Assembly: GCA_036309765.1 (NCBI GenBank)
Contig: JAXJTE010000128.1
Coordinates: 1 to 12,145, forward strand
Source of the DNA: Caryophanon sp036309765
GTDB lineage: Bacteria; Bacillota; Bacilli; Bacillales_A; Planococcaceae
Length of the DNA: 12,145 nt
Direction of reading: 5' to 3'
In this document: positions 1 through 6,706 of the stretch, one piece after another
Layout: the number at the start of each line of letters is the position of its first letter
How positions within the stretch are numbered: the first letter of the stretch is position 1
Notes under the pieces: generated by a model
What the model was told of the DNA's origin: nothing
The model's input: only the letters and a program-made list of their open reading frames with translations
Database searches by the model: none
Made by a program: the position numbers and the translations under genes

Positions 1-21
1 CGATTCCTACTGCCCCTGCCA
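1..21 (+). tRNA. tRNA-Trp, 3' end only (partial)
   Basis: The first 21 bases are the end of a tRNA cut by the window edge. They hold the last part of the T loop and the T-stem 3' strand (CCTAC, 6-10), an acceptor 3' strand TGCCCCT (11-17), discriminator G (18) and encoded CCA (19-21). The acceptor strand would pair with a 5' AGGGGCA, the sequence I remember for Bacillus tRNA-Trp, which also precedes tRNA-His in the trnD-type cluster. The anticodon lies outside the window, so the isotype rests on family resemblance and gene order. Confidence 0.75.
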
Positions 22-41
22 TCTTTAAATTCTATTACTAT

Positions 42-118
42 GGCGGTTGTGGCGAAGTGGTTAACGCACCTGATTGTGGTTCAGGCATTCGTGGGTTCGA
101 TTCCCATCAGTCGCCCCA
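42..118 (+). tRNA. tRNA-His (GTG)
   Basis: Complete cloverleaf. Acceptor bases 43-49 pair with 108-114 (one G-T wobble). The extra G at 42 pairs with C115, the G-1:C73 pair diagnostic of tRNA-His. The anticodon loop TTGTGGT (74-80) carries GTG at 76-78. CCA is encoded at 116-118. It lies 20 bases after tRNA-Trp in the same operon. Confidence 0.97.
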
Positions 119-129
119 TCTTTAAATAT

Positions 130-204
130 TGGGGTATAGCCAAGCGGTAAGGCAACGGATTTTGATTCCGTCATGCCCTGGTTCGAATCCAGGTACCCCA
201 GCCA
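130..204 (+). tRNA. tRNA-Gln (TTG)
   Basis: Complete cloverleaf with acceptor TGGGGTA paired to TACCCCA and discriminator G, with CCA encoded at 202-204. The anticodon stem ACGGA/TCCGT encloses the loop TTTTGAT (160-166) with anticodon TTG at 162-164. It is the third gene of the tRNA run. Confidence 0.97.
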
Positions 205-209
205 TTTTT

Positions 210-284
210 GCGGAAGTAGTTCAGTGGTAGAACACCACCTTGCCAAGGTGGGGGTCGCGAGTTCGAACCTCGTCTTCCGCTCCA
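210..284 (+). tRNA. tRNA-Gly (GCC)
   Basis: Complete cloverleaf with acceptor GCGGAAG paired to CTTCCGC and encoded CCA at 282-284. The anticodon stem CCACC/GGTGG (235-239 with 247-251) encloses TTGCCAA, with anticodon GCC at 242-244. All arms are well paired. Confidence 0.97.
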
Positions 285-293
285 ATTTTATAT

Positions 294-367
294 GGCGGCA
301 TAGCCAAGTGGTAAGGCATGGGTCTGCAACACCCTGACCGCCGGTTCAAATCCGACTGCCGCCTCCA
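294..367 (+). tRNA. tRNA-Cys (GCA), with non-canonical pairs
   Basis: The acceptor stem GGCGGCA/TGCCGCC (294-300 with 357-363) is perfect. U73 (position 364, typical of tRNA-Cys) precedes an encoded CCA at 365-367. The anticodon GCA is at 326-328. Several positions deviate from a textbook tRNA: the outer anticodon-stem pair 319/335 is T-T, position 330 (tRNA 38) is C opposite C324 (tRNA 32), and the T stem has a C-A mismatch (341/355). It is the last gene of the cluster, directly before the terminator. It is probably functional, but the drift is worth noting. Confidence 0.9.
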
Positions 368-378
368 AATTTTTTTGT

Positions 379-405
379 AAATCGGTTATAGATACCGGTT
401 TTTTT
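379..405 (+). terminator. Intrinsic terminator of the tRNA operon
   Basis: AAATCGGT (379-386) pairs with ACCGGTTT (394-401) in an 8-bp stem with one T-G wobble and a 7-nt loop. It runs directly into a T-tract (399-405), 11 bases after tRNA-Cys. Confidence 0.85.
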
Positions 406-503
406 ATTTGGATTTTTTTAAAGGTAAGTGAAAAATGTTGAATTTTATGAAATGAAAATAGATTTGAAGAGTCATTGAATTGATTTTTTTGTGTAGAAGC
501 AGT

Positions 504-545
504 AAAAGGAGTGTAGCTAAAGTTGAAAATACTAATATGGTACCT
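504..545 (+). repeat. Left inverted repeat of the IS3-family element
   Basis: It starts AAAAGGAGTGTAGCTAAAGT and ends TAATATGGTACCT. Compared with the right end it has an extra G after TGTA and about 8 extra bases before TAATATGG. The next ~15 bases still show partial similarity to the other end. Confidence 0.75.
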
Positions 546-572
546 TAGTCAAGGACAAATGTAAAAAAGGGT

Positions 573-1898
573 TTAAGCTACTAGGAGATGGTTTCTGTAT
601 TGTACAGGAGCCATCTTTTTTAGATTCCATTGATAGCGGTAATTATTGTAGTAGACCATGTAGTGATCGATTTTATTACGTACTTCTTGAAGCGTTTTAG
701 TCGTGCTGAAATCAACCTCGTCTTTTAAGTGTCCGAAGAAGGATTCTTGTGGGGCGTTATCCCAACAGTTTCCTCGACGTGACATCGATTGACCAAGTTT
801 GTAGTGCTTTAAAAGCTTTTGAAATTTTGGGCTTGTATAATGTACGCCTTGGTCAGAATGGATGAAGGCTTCTGGGTGGAGCTTTACACGCTTGTTTCGA
901 ATCAGTTTTTGAATCGTTTCTGTCGCAAGGTCAAGGGTGATTCGATCGGATACATGATAGGCTAAAATTTCGTTCGTGGAGCCATCTTTTATCGTCGACA
1001 AATAAGCCATCCCACCTGCGTACGGTAAGTAGCTAATATCTGTCAAAAGTACCTTCCCTGGGACACCTTGTTTAAATTGACGCTTCAGTTTATTTGGTAC
1101 AACGGTATGTTCCTTTGTCGCTTTGGCAAGTTGTTTATATGGGTTCGGCTTGCGGTGCGGGCAAACGATCCCGTACTTGCGCATAATACGTTGGATTTTC
1201 TTGCGGTTCATCACGATGCCCAAGTCCTGTTCAAGCGTCATTTTAATCGAACGTGAGCCTTTCTTATAGCCACGGCGATTGAAGGCTTTTAAGATGAGGT
1301 CACGTGCTTCCAGATCCAGCTGTTCTTTCGTGGCACGCGTATCTTTTGCCTTTAAAAAGCTGTAATAGCCAGAACGAGATACGTGTAAGAGTTCGCAAAA
1401 ATAAGTCACCATGCGCTTAAATGGAAACTGTGTCAATGTATCAGAAATGAGTTGAAATACTTTAGTTGTGCTTAGTTTTTGACGGTCGCTTAGCAGCCTC
1501 CTTTCTGTCGCTTCGAGCTTTTTTAGCATGTCCACTTGGCCCTCTAGTAGCTCAATGCGTGCCGCTTGTCTCTCCAAGATTTCGGCCATCGTTAATTCAC
1601 GCTTCAACGGTCTGCCTGAGCTCGTCTTCCGTGTATCGGTTAGCCCAATTAAGCCGTTCTTTTCATACGCTTTACGCCAACGCGAGGAAGCCTGTTCGAT
1701 ACGCTTCCTGCCAAGGATCTCTACATCAAAGCCGTATTCTCGAAAAATTTGTCTGGGTGTTTTCCCGGCTAAATATTCATCGATAAATTGACTTTTAAAC
1801 GTATCTGCATACGTAATTGTCCGTTCGCTTACCTTCACCACATGTGGGTTCTTCTGTAATTGTTCAATCTGTTTTTGTGTCAGTAGTTGTTTTGTCAT
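573..1898 (-). CDS. IS3-family transposase, OrfA and OrfB in one reading frame
   Basis: This 441-residue DDE transposase catalyses cut and strand transfer of the surrounding element. Residues ~30-95 are a helix-turn-helix DNA-binding segment (OrfA-like) and ~105-140 a charged heptad/leucine-zipper stretch. From ~145 the OrfB part follows, with an HTH_21-like segment around 195-250 and an integrase (rve) core. Catalytic residues are visible: D287 in LLTDISYLPY, D349 in HSDQGVHY and E385 in NAPQESFFGHLKDE, a DD(35)E spacing with K392 seven residues after the glutamate, as expected for IS3. Most IS3 elements split OrfA and OrfB and fuse them by -1 frameshifting; here the ORF is continuous. The ATG at 1898 lies within the element, about 116 bases inside the right TG end, with only a weak RBS. 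No disabling change was seen. Confidence 0.95.
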   Translation of the reverse strand: MTKQLLTQKQIEQLQKNPHVVKVSERTITYADTFKSQFIDEYLAGKTPRQIFREYGFDVEILGRKRIEQASSRWRKAYEKNGLIGLTDTRKTSSGRPLKRELTMAEILERQAARIELLEGQVDMLKKLEATERRLLSDRQKLSTTKVFQLISDTLTQFPFKRMVTYFCELLHVSRSGYYSFLKAKDTRATKEQLDLEARDLILKAFNRRGYKKGSRSIKMTLEQDLGIVMNRKKIQRIMRKYGIVCPHRKPNPYKQLAKATKEHTVVPNKLKRQFKQGVPGKVLLTDISYLPYAGGMAYLSTIKDGSTNEILAYHVSDRITLDLATETIQKLIRNKRVKLHPEAFIHSDQGVHYTSPKFQKLLKHYKLGQSMSRRGNCWDNAPQESFFGHLKDEVDFSTTKTLQEVRNKIDHYMVYYNNYRYQWNLKKMAPVQYRNHLLVA

Positions 1899-1948
1899 TG
1901 TTGTCTCTTGTCCGTCCTATTTCTATTGAAAGTCTAGTATATAAAAAA

Positions 1949-1994
1949 TACCTGTGAAGTGCACACTCTTTTTCAAGTGTCCACTCCACAGGTA
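1949..1994 (-). terminator. Hairpin and T-tract upstream of the transposase, inside the IS
   Basis: TACCTGTG (1949-1956) through ACACT pairs with the AGTGT...CACAGGTA arm ending at 1994, a stem of about 19 bp with two mismatches around a short T-rich loop. On the minus strand the stem is followed by TATTTTTTATATA, so it resembles an intrinsic terminator for transcripts entering from the neighbouring minus-strand gene. It lies before the transposase start and could shield the transposase from read-through. A role for the stem as a transposase-binding site is an alternative. Confidence 0.6.
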
Positions 1995-2022
1995 CCATAT
2001 TATACTTTAGTACACTCCTTTT
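1990..2022 (-). repeat. Right inverted repeat of the IS3-family element
   Basis: Read on the minus strand from 2022 it is AAAAGGAGTGTACTAAAGT followed by ATAATATGGTACCT, matching the left end at 504-545. Its inner end overlaps one arm of the internal hairpin at 1949-1994. Confidence 0.75.
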
Positions 2023-3123
2023 TTAATGCTCATATACGAGTGTTTGCCAAGTAGGTAAATAATGCAGAGCGATTGTAGTGTGATAAGTAGCATATAATGT
2101 GTCAAGGGCTTCATAAAGTGCAAAGGTAGATGTATTGTAGAAGCTAATGAAATCGCCTTCGAATGATTGGGCGGTTTCTATCGCGATTGTTAATGGCTTT
2201 TGCTTATGTGCAGCGTATGAAAATTCATCAGCTACGAGTGGTAAAATAGCATCTGCATCATTGCGATATGCCATAATGGTTACTTCATCGCTATGATCAA
2301 TGAGCCAATGTGAAGCGGTGCCTGTGCCGAAATGATTTGTGTATGTGATGTCATCAAACCAAAATGGCATATCGATTTCAAAGCGTAGTGCAAGTGCATG
2401 GGATGCTTGCTAGAACTTTTGAATGTAGAAAAAATATTGCTCGAGCAGCTGCTGTTCATTTTGTTGCCAAGATGGGTCGGTATATGGTTCGACGTCGATG
2501 TGAATACCCGTGAAATAACCGTATTGCTGCTGGAATTGTGTAACCCAATGAAGGAAGCGTTCGGTTTTTTCATCGTCTTGAAATTGTAATCCAGCAAAGC
2601 CTTCGAGTGCATAGATCGCGATGTTGTGCTGTTGTAGTGTGTTGAAAAACGGCACGTATGCTTCATGAGACAGTTCGCTTTCGACTTGTACATATACTTT
2701 TGTAACGCCTTCGGAAATTAAAAACTGCGCATCGGCTTCAGTTAAGTTATAAGCGTTCCAAATCCATGTCGCTTTCGGTACAGGGATAAATGTAAATGAT
2801 GTTGTATACGGCGTAATAAGTTGGTCGTGTATGCTGCGTACATTTGTGATGGAGATGTTGTACGTGCCGGACTCTTTGTAAGGTGTTAGTGGGCTAAGTT
2901 GTACCGTCATGTCATCTAGCTGTGTAAGACGTGTTGGGTGAAGCTGTCCACTGGGCGTTTGGATTTGTATTGATGCAGAAGATAGTGATTGCTCATCAAG
3001 TGGCTGTGAAAATGTAATTGTCCACGCTTTTGTTGAAGAAACGTCGGCTGCTTGTGTACTAGGGCAAATGATAAAAAATAAAGTGCATAGTAATACACAT
3101 ATGCGAATAGTCATTGTGTTCAT
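2023..3123 (-). pseudogene. Secreted Ig-like/TIM-barrel (glycosidase-like) protein, interrupted by an in-frame amber codon
   Basis: Two segments in the same frame, 3123-2413 (237 codons) and 2409-2023, are separated only by TAG at 2412-2410, and the protein sequence continues sensibly across it. The N-terminus (to ~residue 25, ending STQA) is a signal peptide. Residues ~28-113 resemble a SbsA/Big_5 Ig-like domain (TFSQPLDEQSL...SGTYNI). From ~118 a TIM-barrel-like domain follows, with GIHIDVEPY (D210, E212), a pattern seen in glycosidase-like barrels. The part after the stop contains more barrel strands (VTIMAYRN, IAIETAQ, IALHYLPTW). The TAA stop at 2023-2025 abuts the IS end. RBS AAAGGAAAGG directly precedes ATG 3123; ATG 3114 has better spacing. 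The substrate is unknown. A truncated secreted Ig-domain protein could still be made. Confidence 0.75.
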
Positions 3124-3216
3124 CCTTTCCTTTATATAATAATAACGAGTAATGATGGTGGGAAGGGGGTTCGTCGTAGTAAATATGACAATTTCGATAC
3201 AGATTCACATGTTTTA

Positions 3217-3225
3217 TGTATAAAT
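3217..3225 (+). promoter_or_regulatory. Candidate extended -10 promoter for the SLH/M14 gene
   Basis: TGTATAAAT lies about 50 bases before the GTG start at 3276 and resembles an extended -10 (TGn plus ATAAAT). No good -35 hexamer is visible at 16-18 bases upstream, so the call is tentative. The intergenic region also has to supply the promoter of the divergent pseudogene. Confidence 0.35.
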
Positions 3226-3275
3226 AGGCAGTGGCGTTTAGTACAATAAAAGGAAAATGGACGAGGAGGGGTTAT

Positions 3276-5663
3276 GTGAAACGCAAATGGATGGCGATGC
3301 TTTGTGCGATGTGGCTCGGGATTTCGAGTGGGCAAAGCGTGCAGGCAAAGGGGTTTTCAGATTTAGCTGGAAATAGTCACGAGCAAGCAATCGAGGCGTT
3401 AGTTGGGCAGCATATTATTAATGGCTATGAGGATGGGACGTTTCGACCGAACAATGCGGTGACAAGGAATACCGTCGTAAAGCTTCTTGGGCGATGGATG
3501 CAAGCAAATGGTTACGTCGTGCCTGAAGATGCAGCGCAAGTAAGTCGCTTTGAAGATGTGGCGTTAACAAATGATGTCGAATTAGCACAGCTAGCGGCAC
3601 TTGTGCAAGAGGAAGGCGTGTTCGTTGGGGCAGAAGGATTTTTAAACGGAGCGAATACGATGCAGCGTCAGCATATGGCAGTTGTGCTTGTGCGTGCAAT
3701 GGATGTTATGTATGGCATTGATCTTGTGAAGCAATATAAAGAAGCACAGTTCACATCGGTAATTCAAGATTTAGCGCTTGCAGGTGATGAGGAGAAAATG
3801 GAAGCTATTGTGGCGCTTGAGTACGCTCAAATTACGACGGTAGAAACATTCCAGCCGACGAATACCGTGACGCGTGCGCAGTTTGCATCATTTTTACATA
3901 GAGCGATGGATTATGTTGCATCACAGCAGCTAGACGAGGCATCAATGCTTACGGAAATTGATTTAATCGATGTAACGAGTATTACGATTCAAGATCGTGC
4001 TGTATTGTATGCATCGCAAAATATGAAGCATGCGATTGGTTTATGGCGAGATGCGGCGCGTGCAGTACCGTTTGAAGTCGTAAATGGTGCGGTCGTTAAA
4101 GTGATGATTGGCAATGAAGCATATTACATAAAAGCAAGTGATGTAACGGCAGCGAGCAATGTCGCGATTGAACAGCAGCCGCATGTTGGTGCAGTGCGAA
4201 CAGCAGCGTATTACCGTATTACCGATGTAGATGGCAATATGATTGTAGAAGGAACACGCCAAACGAAGCTGTTTGTCACAGGGATTGAAGGGGATTTTTA
4301 TACCGTGCAGCTTGGTGGGCAAAAAGCATATGTTGCAATGGCGCAAACGACGCTCAGTAGTCGTATGCCGCTAACCGTTGCAACGGACACACCGTATTTA
4401 AATACAGCGCTAAAGGCAGTTGGGCAGTTAACGAAAGGCTTTACATTTACAGCGAGTGGTGCGACGAGTCAATACATGAAGCTAGCATCAAATGACGGGA
4501 TGTATCACGTGAGCCGTCAAGCGTTAGTCGAAGGTAATGGTGCAAATTCGCTCGTTGCACCAGAGAAAGGACGATTCGTAACGAAAATTGTCGCACAGCA
4601 CGACGCGGCAGTAATGAATCGAGACGGTGTGAAGATTGGTGTCATTGCGAAAGGGCAAGTGTATGAGCTGTTGAATATGACGGATACGATGGGCATTGTG
4701 CAGTTTGCAGGTGGTGCAGCGTATGTGCGTTTAGCTGATTTTGTGCATACGAACCAAGTCGTGCCGAGCCAAAATATTTCATACGACGAAACGGTGCATC
4801 ATATGAACGTGTTTGCACAGCTATATCCAGAGTTTACCGAGCTTGTTGCGTTCGGTGAATCAACGGAAGGGCGAGCGTTGTATGCGCTGCGTATCGGCAA
4901 CGGGCAAAAGGAAATATTAATGGATGCCTCGATTCATGCACGCGAGCATATGACGACGAATGTGTTAATGGAAATGATGGATGCGTACAGCTATGCGTAT
5001 GTGAACGGGCAAAGCTACGGTGGCTACAACGTGCAAGCGCTATTAAATGAAACGTCGATTTGGTTTGCGCCGATGATGAATCCTGATGCGGTAACACTTG
5101 TACAAGGTGGGTTAGCTGCTGCGAAAGATCAAGCGGCAATTTTGAAGCTTAATGAAAATAGCCGTAACGTTGGACGTTGGAAGGCAAACATTCGCGGTGT
5201 TGATTTAAACCGTAACTTTGATGGTGGCTGGAACCGAAAAGAAACAGCCGCAAAGCCGTTATATAAAAACTTTAAAGGCTATAGTGTATTTTCTGAAGTG
5301 GAGTCGCAGCACTTGCGCGACTTTATTGCGAGCCATTCGTTTGCATCATACATTTCATGGCATTCGTCTGGACAAATTATTTATTGGGCACATGACCAAA
5401 CAGCAGCCGAAGCAAAGCGAGATAAAGCGTTAGCACAGCGCGTCGCAAACGTCACAGGGTATTCACTCGTGCCGCCACAAGCTGGGTGCTGTTCAGGGGC
5501 ATCGACGGATTGGTTTATTCAGACATATAGTATGCCAGCACTGACGATGGAAATTGCGCCGTATGCAGGGGAAGGACCAGTGCCGCTTAGTCGCTGGGCA
5601 GATGTATGGAAGCGAAATGATACAGTCGGCTTACTTGCAGCAACAGAGGCAAATAGTCGGTAG
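3276..5663 (+). CDS. SLH-anchored M14-family zinc peptidase, probable peptidoglycan-active
   Basis: The start is taken as GTG 3276 because AGGAGG (3264-3269) lies 6 bases upstream and a signal peptide follows at once (KRKWMAMLCAMWLGI to SVQA, residues 1-24). This gives 795 residues. Residues ~26-80, 91-150 and 157-215 are three SLH repeats (for example GYEDGTFRPNNAVTR), which bind pyruvylated wall polymer in this group. Residues ~220-495 contain about four degenerate SH3b-like units, each ending in a pattern like AYYIKASDV or AYVRLADFV. The C-terminal ~295 residues are an M14 carboxypeptidase fold: zinc ligands H554 and E557 (HARE) and H696 (SWHSSG), substrate-binding N645-R646 (DLNRNFD) and catalytic E759 (LTMEIAP). 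All key residues are intact. Related M14 enzymes include gamma-D-glutamyl-diaminopimelate peptidases of B. sphaericus; that specificity is an inference here. The gene has its own terminator. Confidence 0.93.
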   Translation: MKRKWMAMLCAMWLGISSGQSVQAKGFSDLAGNSHEQAIEALVGQHIINGYEDGTFRPNNAVTRNTVVKLLGRWMQANGYVVPEDAAQVSRFEDVALTNDVELAQLAALVQEEGVFVGAEGFLNGANTMQRQHMAVVLVRAMDVMYGIDLVKQYKEAQFTSVIQDLALAGDEEKMEAIVALEYAQITTVETFQPTNTVTRAQFASFLHRAMDYVASQQLDEASMLTEIDLIDVTSITIQDRAVLYASQNMKHAIGLWRDAARAVPFEVVNGAVVKVMIGNEAYYIKASDVTAASNVAIEQQPHVGAVRTAAYYRITDVDGNMIVEGTRQTKLFVTGIEGDFYTVQLGGQKAYVAMAQTTLSSRMPLTVATDTPYLNTALKAVGQLTKGFTFTASGATSQYMKLASNDGMYHVSRQALVEGNGANSLVAPEKGRFVTKIVAQHDAAVMNRDGVKIGVIAKGQVYELLNMTDTMGIVQFAGGAAYVRLADFVHTNQVVPSQNISYDETVHHMNVFAQLYPEFTELVAFGESTEGRALYALRIGNGQKEILMDASIHAREHMTTNVLMEMMDAYSYAYVNGQSYGGYNVQALLNETSIWFAPMMNPDAVTLVQGGLAAAKDQAAILKLNENSRNVGRWKANIRGVDLNRNFDGGWNRKETAAKPLYKNFKGYSVFSEVESQHLRDFIASHSFASYISWHSSGQIIYWAHDQTAAEAKRDKALAQRVANVTGYSLVPPQAGCCSGASTDWFIQTYSMPALTMEIAPYAGEGPVPLSRWADVWKRNDTVGLLAATEANSR

Positions 5664-5666
5664 TGG

Positions 5667-5695
5667 AGGGTGCGTCGTCATGGCGCACTCTTTTT
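5667..5695 (+). terminator. Intrinsic terminator after the SLH/M14 gene
   Basis: AGGGTGCG (5667-5674) pairs with CGCACTCT (5684-5691), with one G-T wobble and a 9-nt loop, followed by a run of T to 5695. It begins 4 bases after the stop codon. Confidence 0.85.
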
Positions 5696-5745
5696 GTTGT
5701 ATTTGCGCGTGTAATACGTTAACGTGAATAACGAGGTGAAAGAAC

Positions 5746-6666
5746 ATGAAACAAAGACCACAACGATTACAAATGGGTGATACAGTCGGCATTATCGCAC
5801 CAGCAAGCCCGCTTAGCCGTGAGCGATTGTCACTTGCATTACCGATGCTTGAGCGCTTAGGACTGCGCTACGTGTTAGCGGATTCAGTAATTGAAGGCGA
5901 CACGCATTATTTAGCAAAAAGCGATGAGCAACGCGTTGAAGAAATTCATGCGATGTTTAAAAATCCAGAAATTAAAGCGATTATTTGTGCGCGTGGTGGA
6001 TACGGCACAGGACGCTTACTCGACAAGCTTGATTACCCATTAATTGAAGAGAACCCGAAGATTTTTTGGGGGTACTCAGACATTACAGCGCTACATACAG
6101 TCATTAATGAATATGCGAACTTAGTGACGTTTCACGGTGACATGCTCGGTGATGCGTCGCGTGATGATTTTAGCGAAGCGAGCGAGCGTATGTTTTTACA
6201 GCTGATGCAGCCATGGGAGCTTCATTATGACGAAACGCGCAGTCCACTTACGGCAATTGTTGGCGGTACTGCACGCGGTGAGCTAACAGGTGGTAACTTA
6301 ACGCTGCTTACGTCAACGCTCGGTTCGAAATATGAAATCGATACGCGCGGGAAAATTTTAGTCATTGAGGACGTTGAGGAGTCGCCGCTTCACGTTGACC
6401 GTATGCTGAATCAACTGCGACTAGCGCGGAAGTTTGAAGGGCTAGCAGGCATCGTCATCGGTAGCTTCACGTACTCAAAGTCACTTGCACCACAAGATAG
6501 CACGTTTGATGCGGTGTTTGACGATTATTTCGGGAAGCTGAATGTGCCGGTCGTCAAAGGTTTTAGCATTGGTCATTGTGAGCCAAACTTTGCGATTCCG
6601 TTCGGTGTCGATGCGTTACTTGATGGTGATGCGAAGGCGTTAACGATTTTACCAGGGGTTGAATAA
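5746..6666 (+). CDS. ldcA: Murein tetrapeptide L,D-carboxypeptidase (peptidase family S66, LdcA/YkfA type)
   Basis: This cytoplasmic serine peptidase removes the terminal D-alanine from L-Ala-gamma-D-Glu-DAP-D-Ala tetrapeptides during wall recycling. The 306-residue length fits the family. The S66 catalytic triad is visible: nucleophile S111 in FWGYSDITALH, E208 in LVIEDVEE and H277 in IGHCEPNFAIP. The CARGGYGTGRLLD segment at 81-93 is also characteristic. No signal peptide is present, as expected. RBS GAGGTGA (5733-5739) is well placed before ATG 5746. A terminator separates it from the M14 wall peptidase upstream, so the two are neighbours with a common theme rather than a proven operon. 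Assignment as LdcA versus the close paralogue YkfA is not resolved by sequence alone. Confidence 0.92.
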   Translation: MKQRPQRLQMGDTVGIIAPASPLSRERLSLALPMLERLGLRYVLADSVIEGDTHYLAKSDEQRVEEIHAMFKNPEIKAIICARGGYGTGRLLDKLDYPLIEENPKIFWGYSDITALHTVINEYANLVTFHGDMLGDASRDDFSEASERMFLQLMQPWELHYDETRSPLTAIVGGTARGELTGGNLTLLTSTLGSKYEIDTRGKILVIEDVEESPLHVDRMLNQLRLARKFEGLAGIVIGSFTYSKSLAPQDSTFDAVFDDYFGKLNVPVVKGFSIGHCEPNFAIPFGVDALLDGDAKALTILPGVE

Positions 6667-6669
6667 ATG

Positions 6670-6706
6670 AAAAGGTGTGCGAAATCAACTTCGCACACCT
6701 TTTTTT
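6670..6706. terminator. Bidirectional terminator between ldcA and the EamA gene
   Basis: AAAAGGTGTGCGAA (6670-6683) pairs perfectly with TTCGCACACCTTTT (6690-6703) around a 6-nt loop, with T-tracts on both strands. It begins 4 bases after the ldcA stop and overlaps the TAA stop codon of the convergent gene (6705-6707), so it can serve both. Confidence 0.92.

Larger units (their letters stand above)
504..2022 (-). mobile_element. IS3-family insertion sequence, about 1.5 kb, apparently intact
   Basis: The element is bounded by imperfect inverted repeats. The left end reads AAAAGGAGTGTAGCTAAAG (504-522); the right end, on the minus strand from 2022, reads AAAAGGAGTGTACTAAAG. Both continue to a shared TAATATGGTACCT. 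The TG...CA boundaries typical of IS3 elements would be 512 and 2014, but the repeat extends 8 bases further outward on both sides, so the exact ends are uncertain. I could not identify a convincing 3-4 bp target duplication; TAA at 503-505 and 2024-2026 is a weak candidate. One full-length transposase lies inside. The element sits between the tRNA operon terminator and the 3' end of the decayed gene at 2023-3123. Confidence 0.85.

Noticed and set aside
61..285. Minus-strand 74-codon open frame across the tRNA genes
   Set aside because: It is the antisense of tRNA-His, tRNA-Gln and tRNA-Gly, which fold perfectly; there is no RBS and no reason to expect a protein.
1466..1791. Plus-strand frames of 106 and 87 codons within the IS
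   Set aside because: They are shadows antisense to the transposase, without RBS or recognisable domains.
2280..2693. Minus-strand 137-codon frame across the amber site as the true continuation (frameshift model)
   Set aside because: The sense frame resumes in the same phase directly after the TAG with recognisable barrel sequence, so no frameshift is needed; the overlapping frame is compositionally poor.
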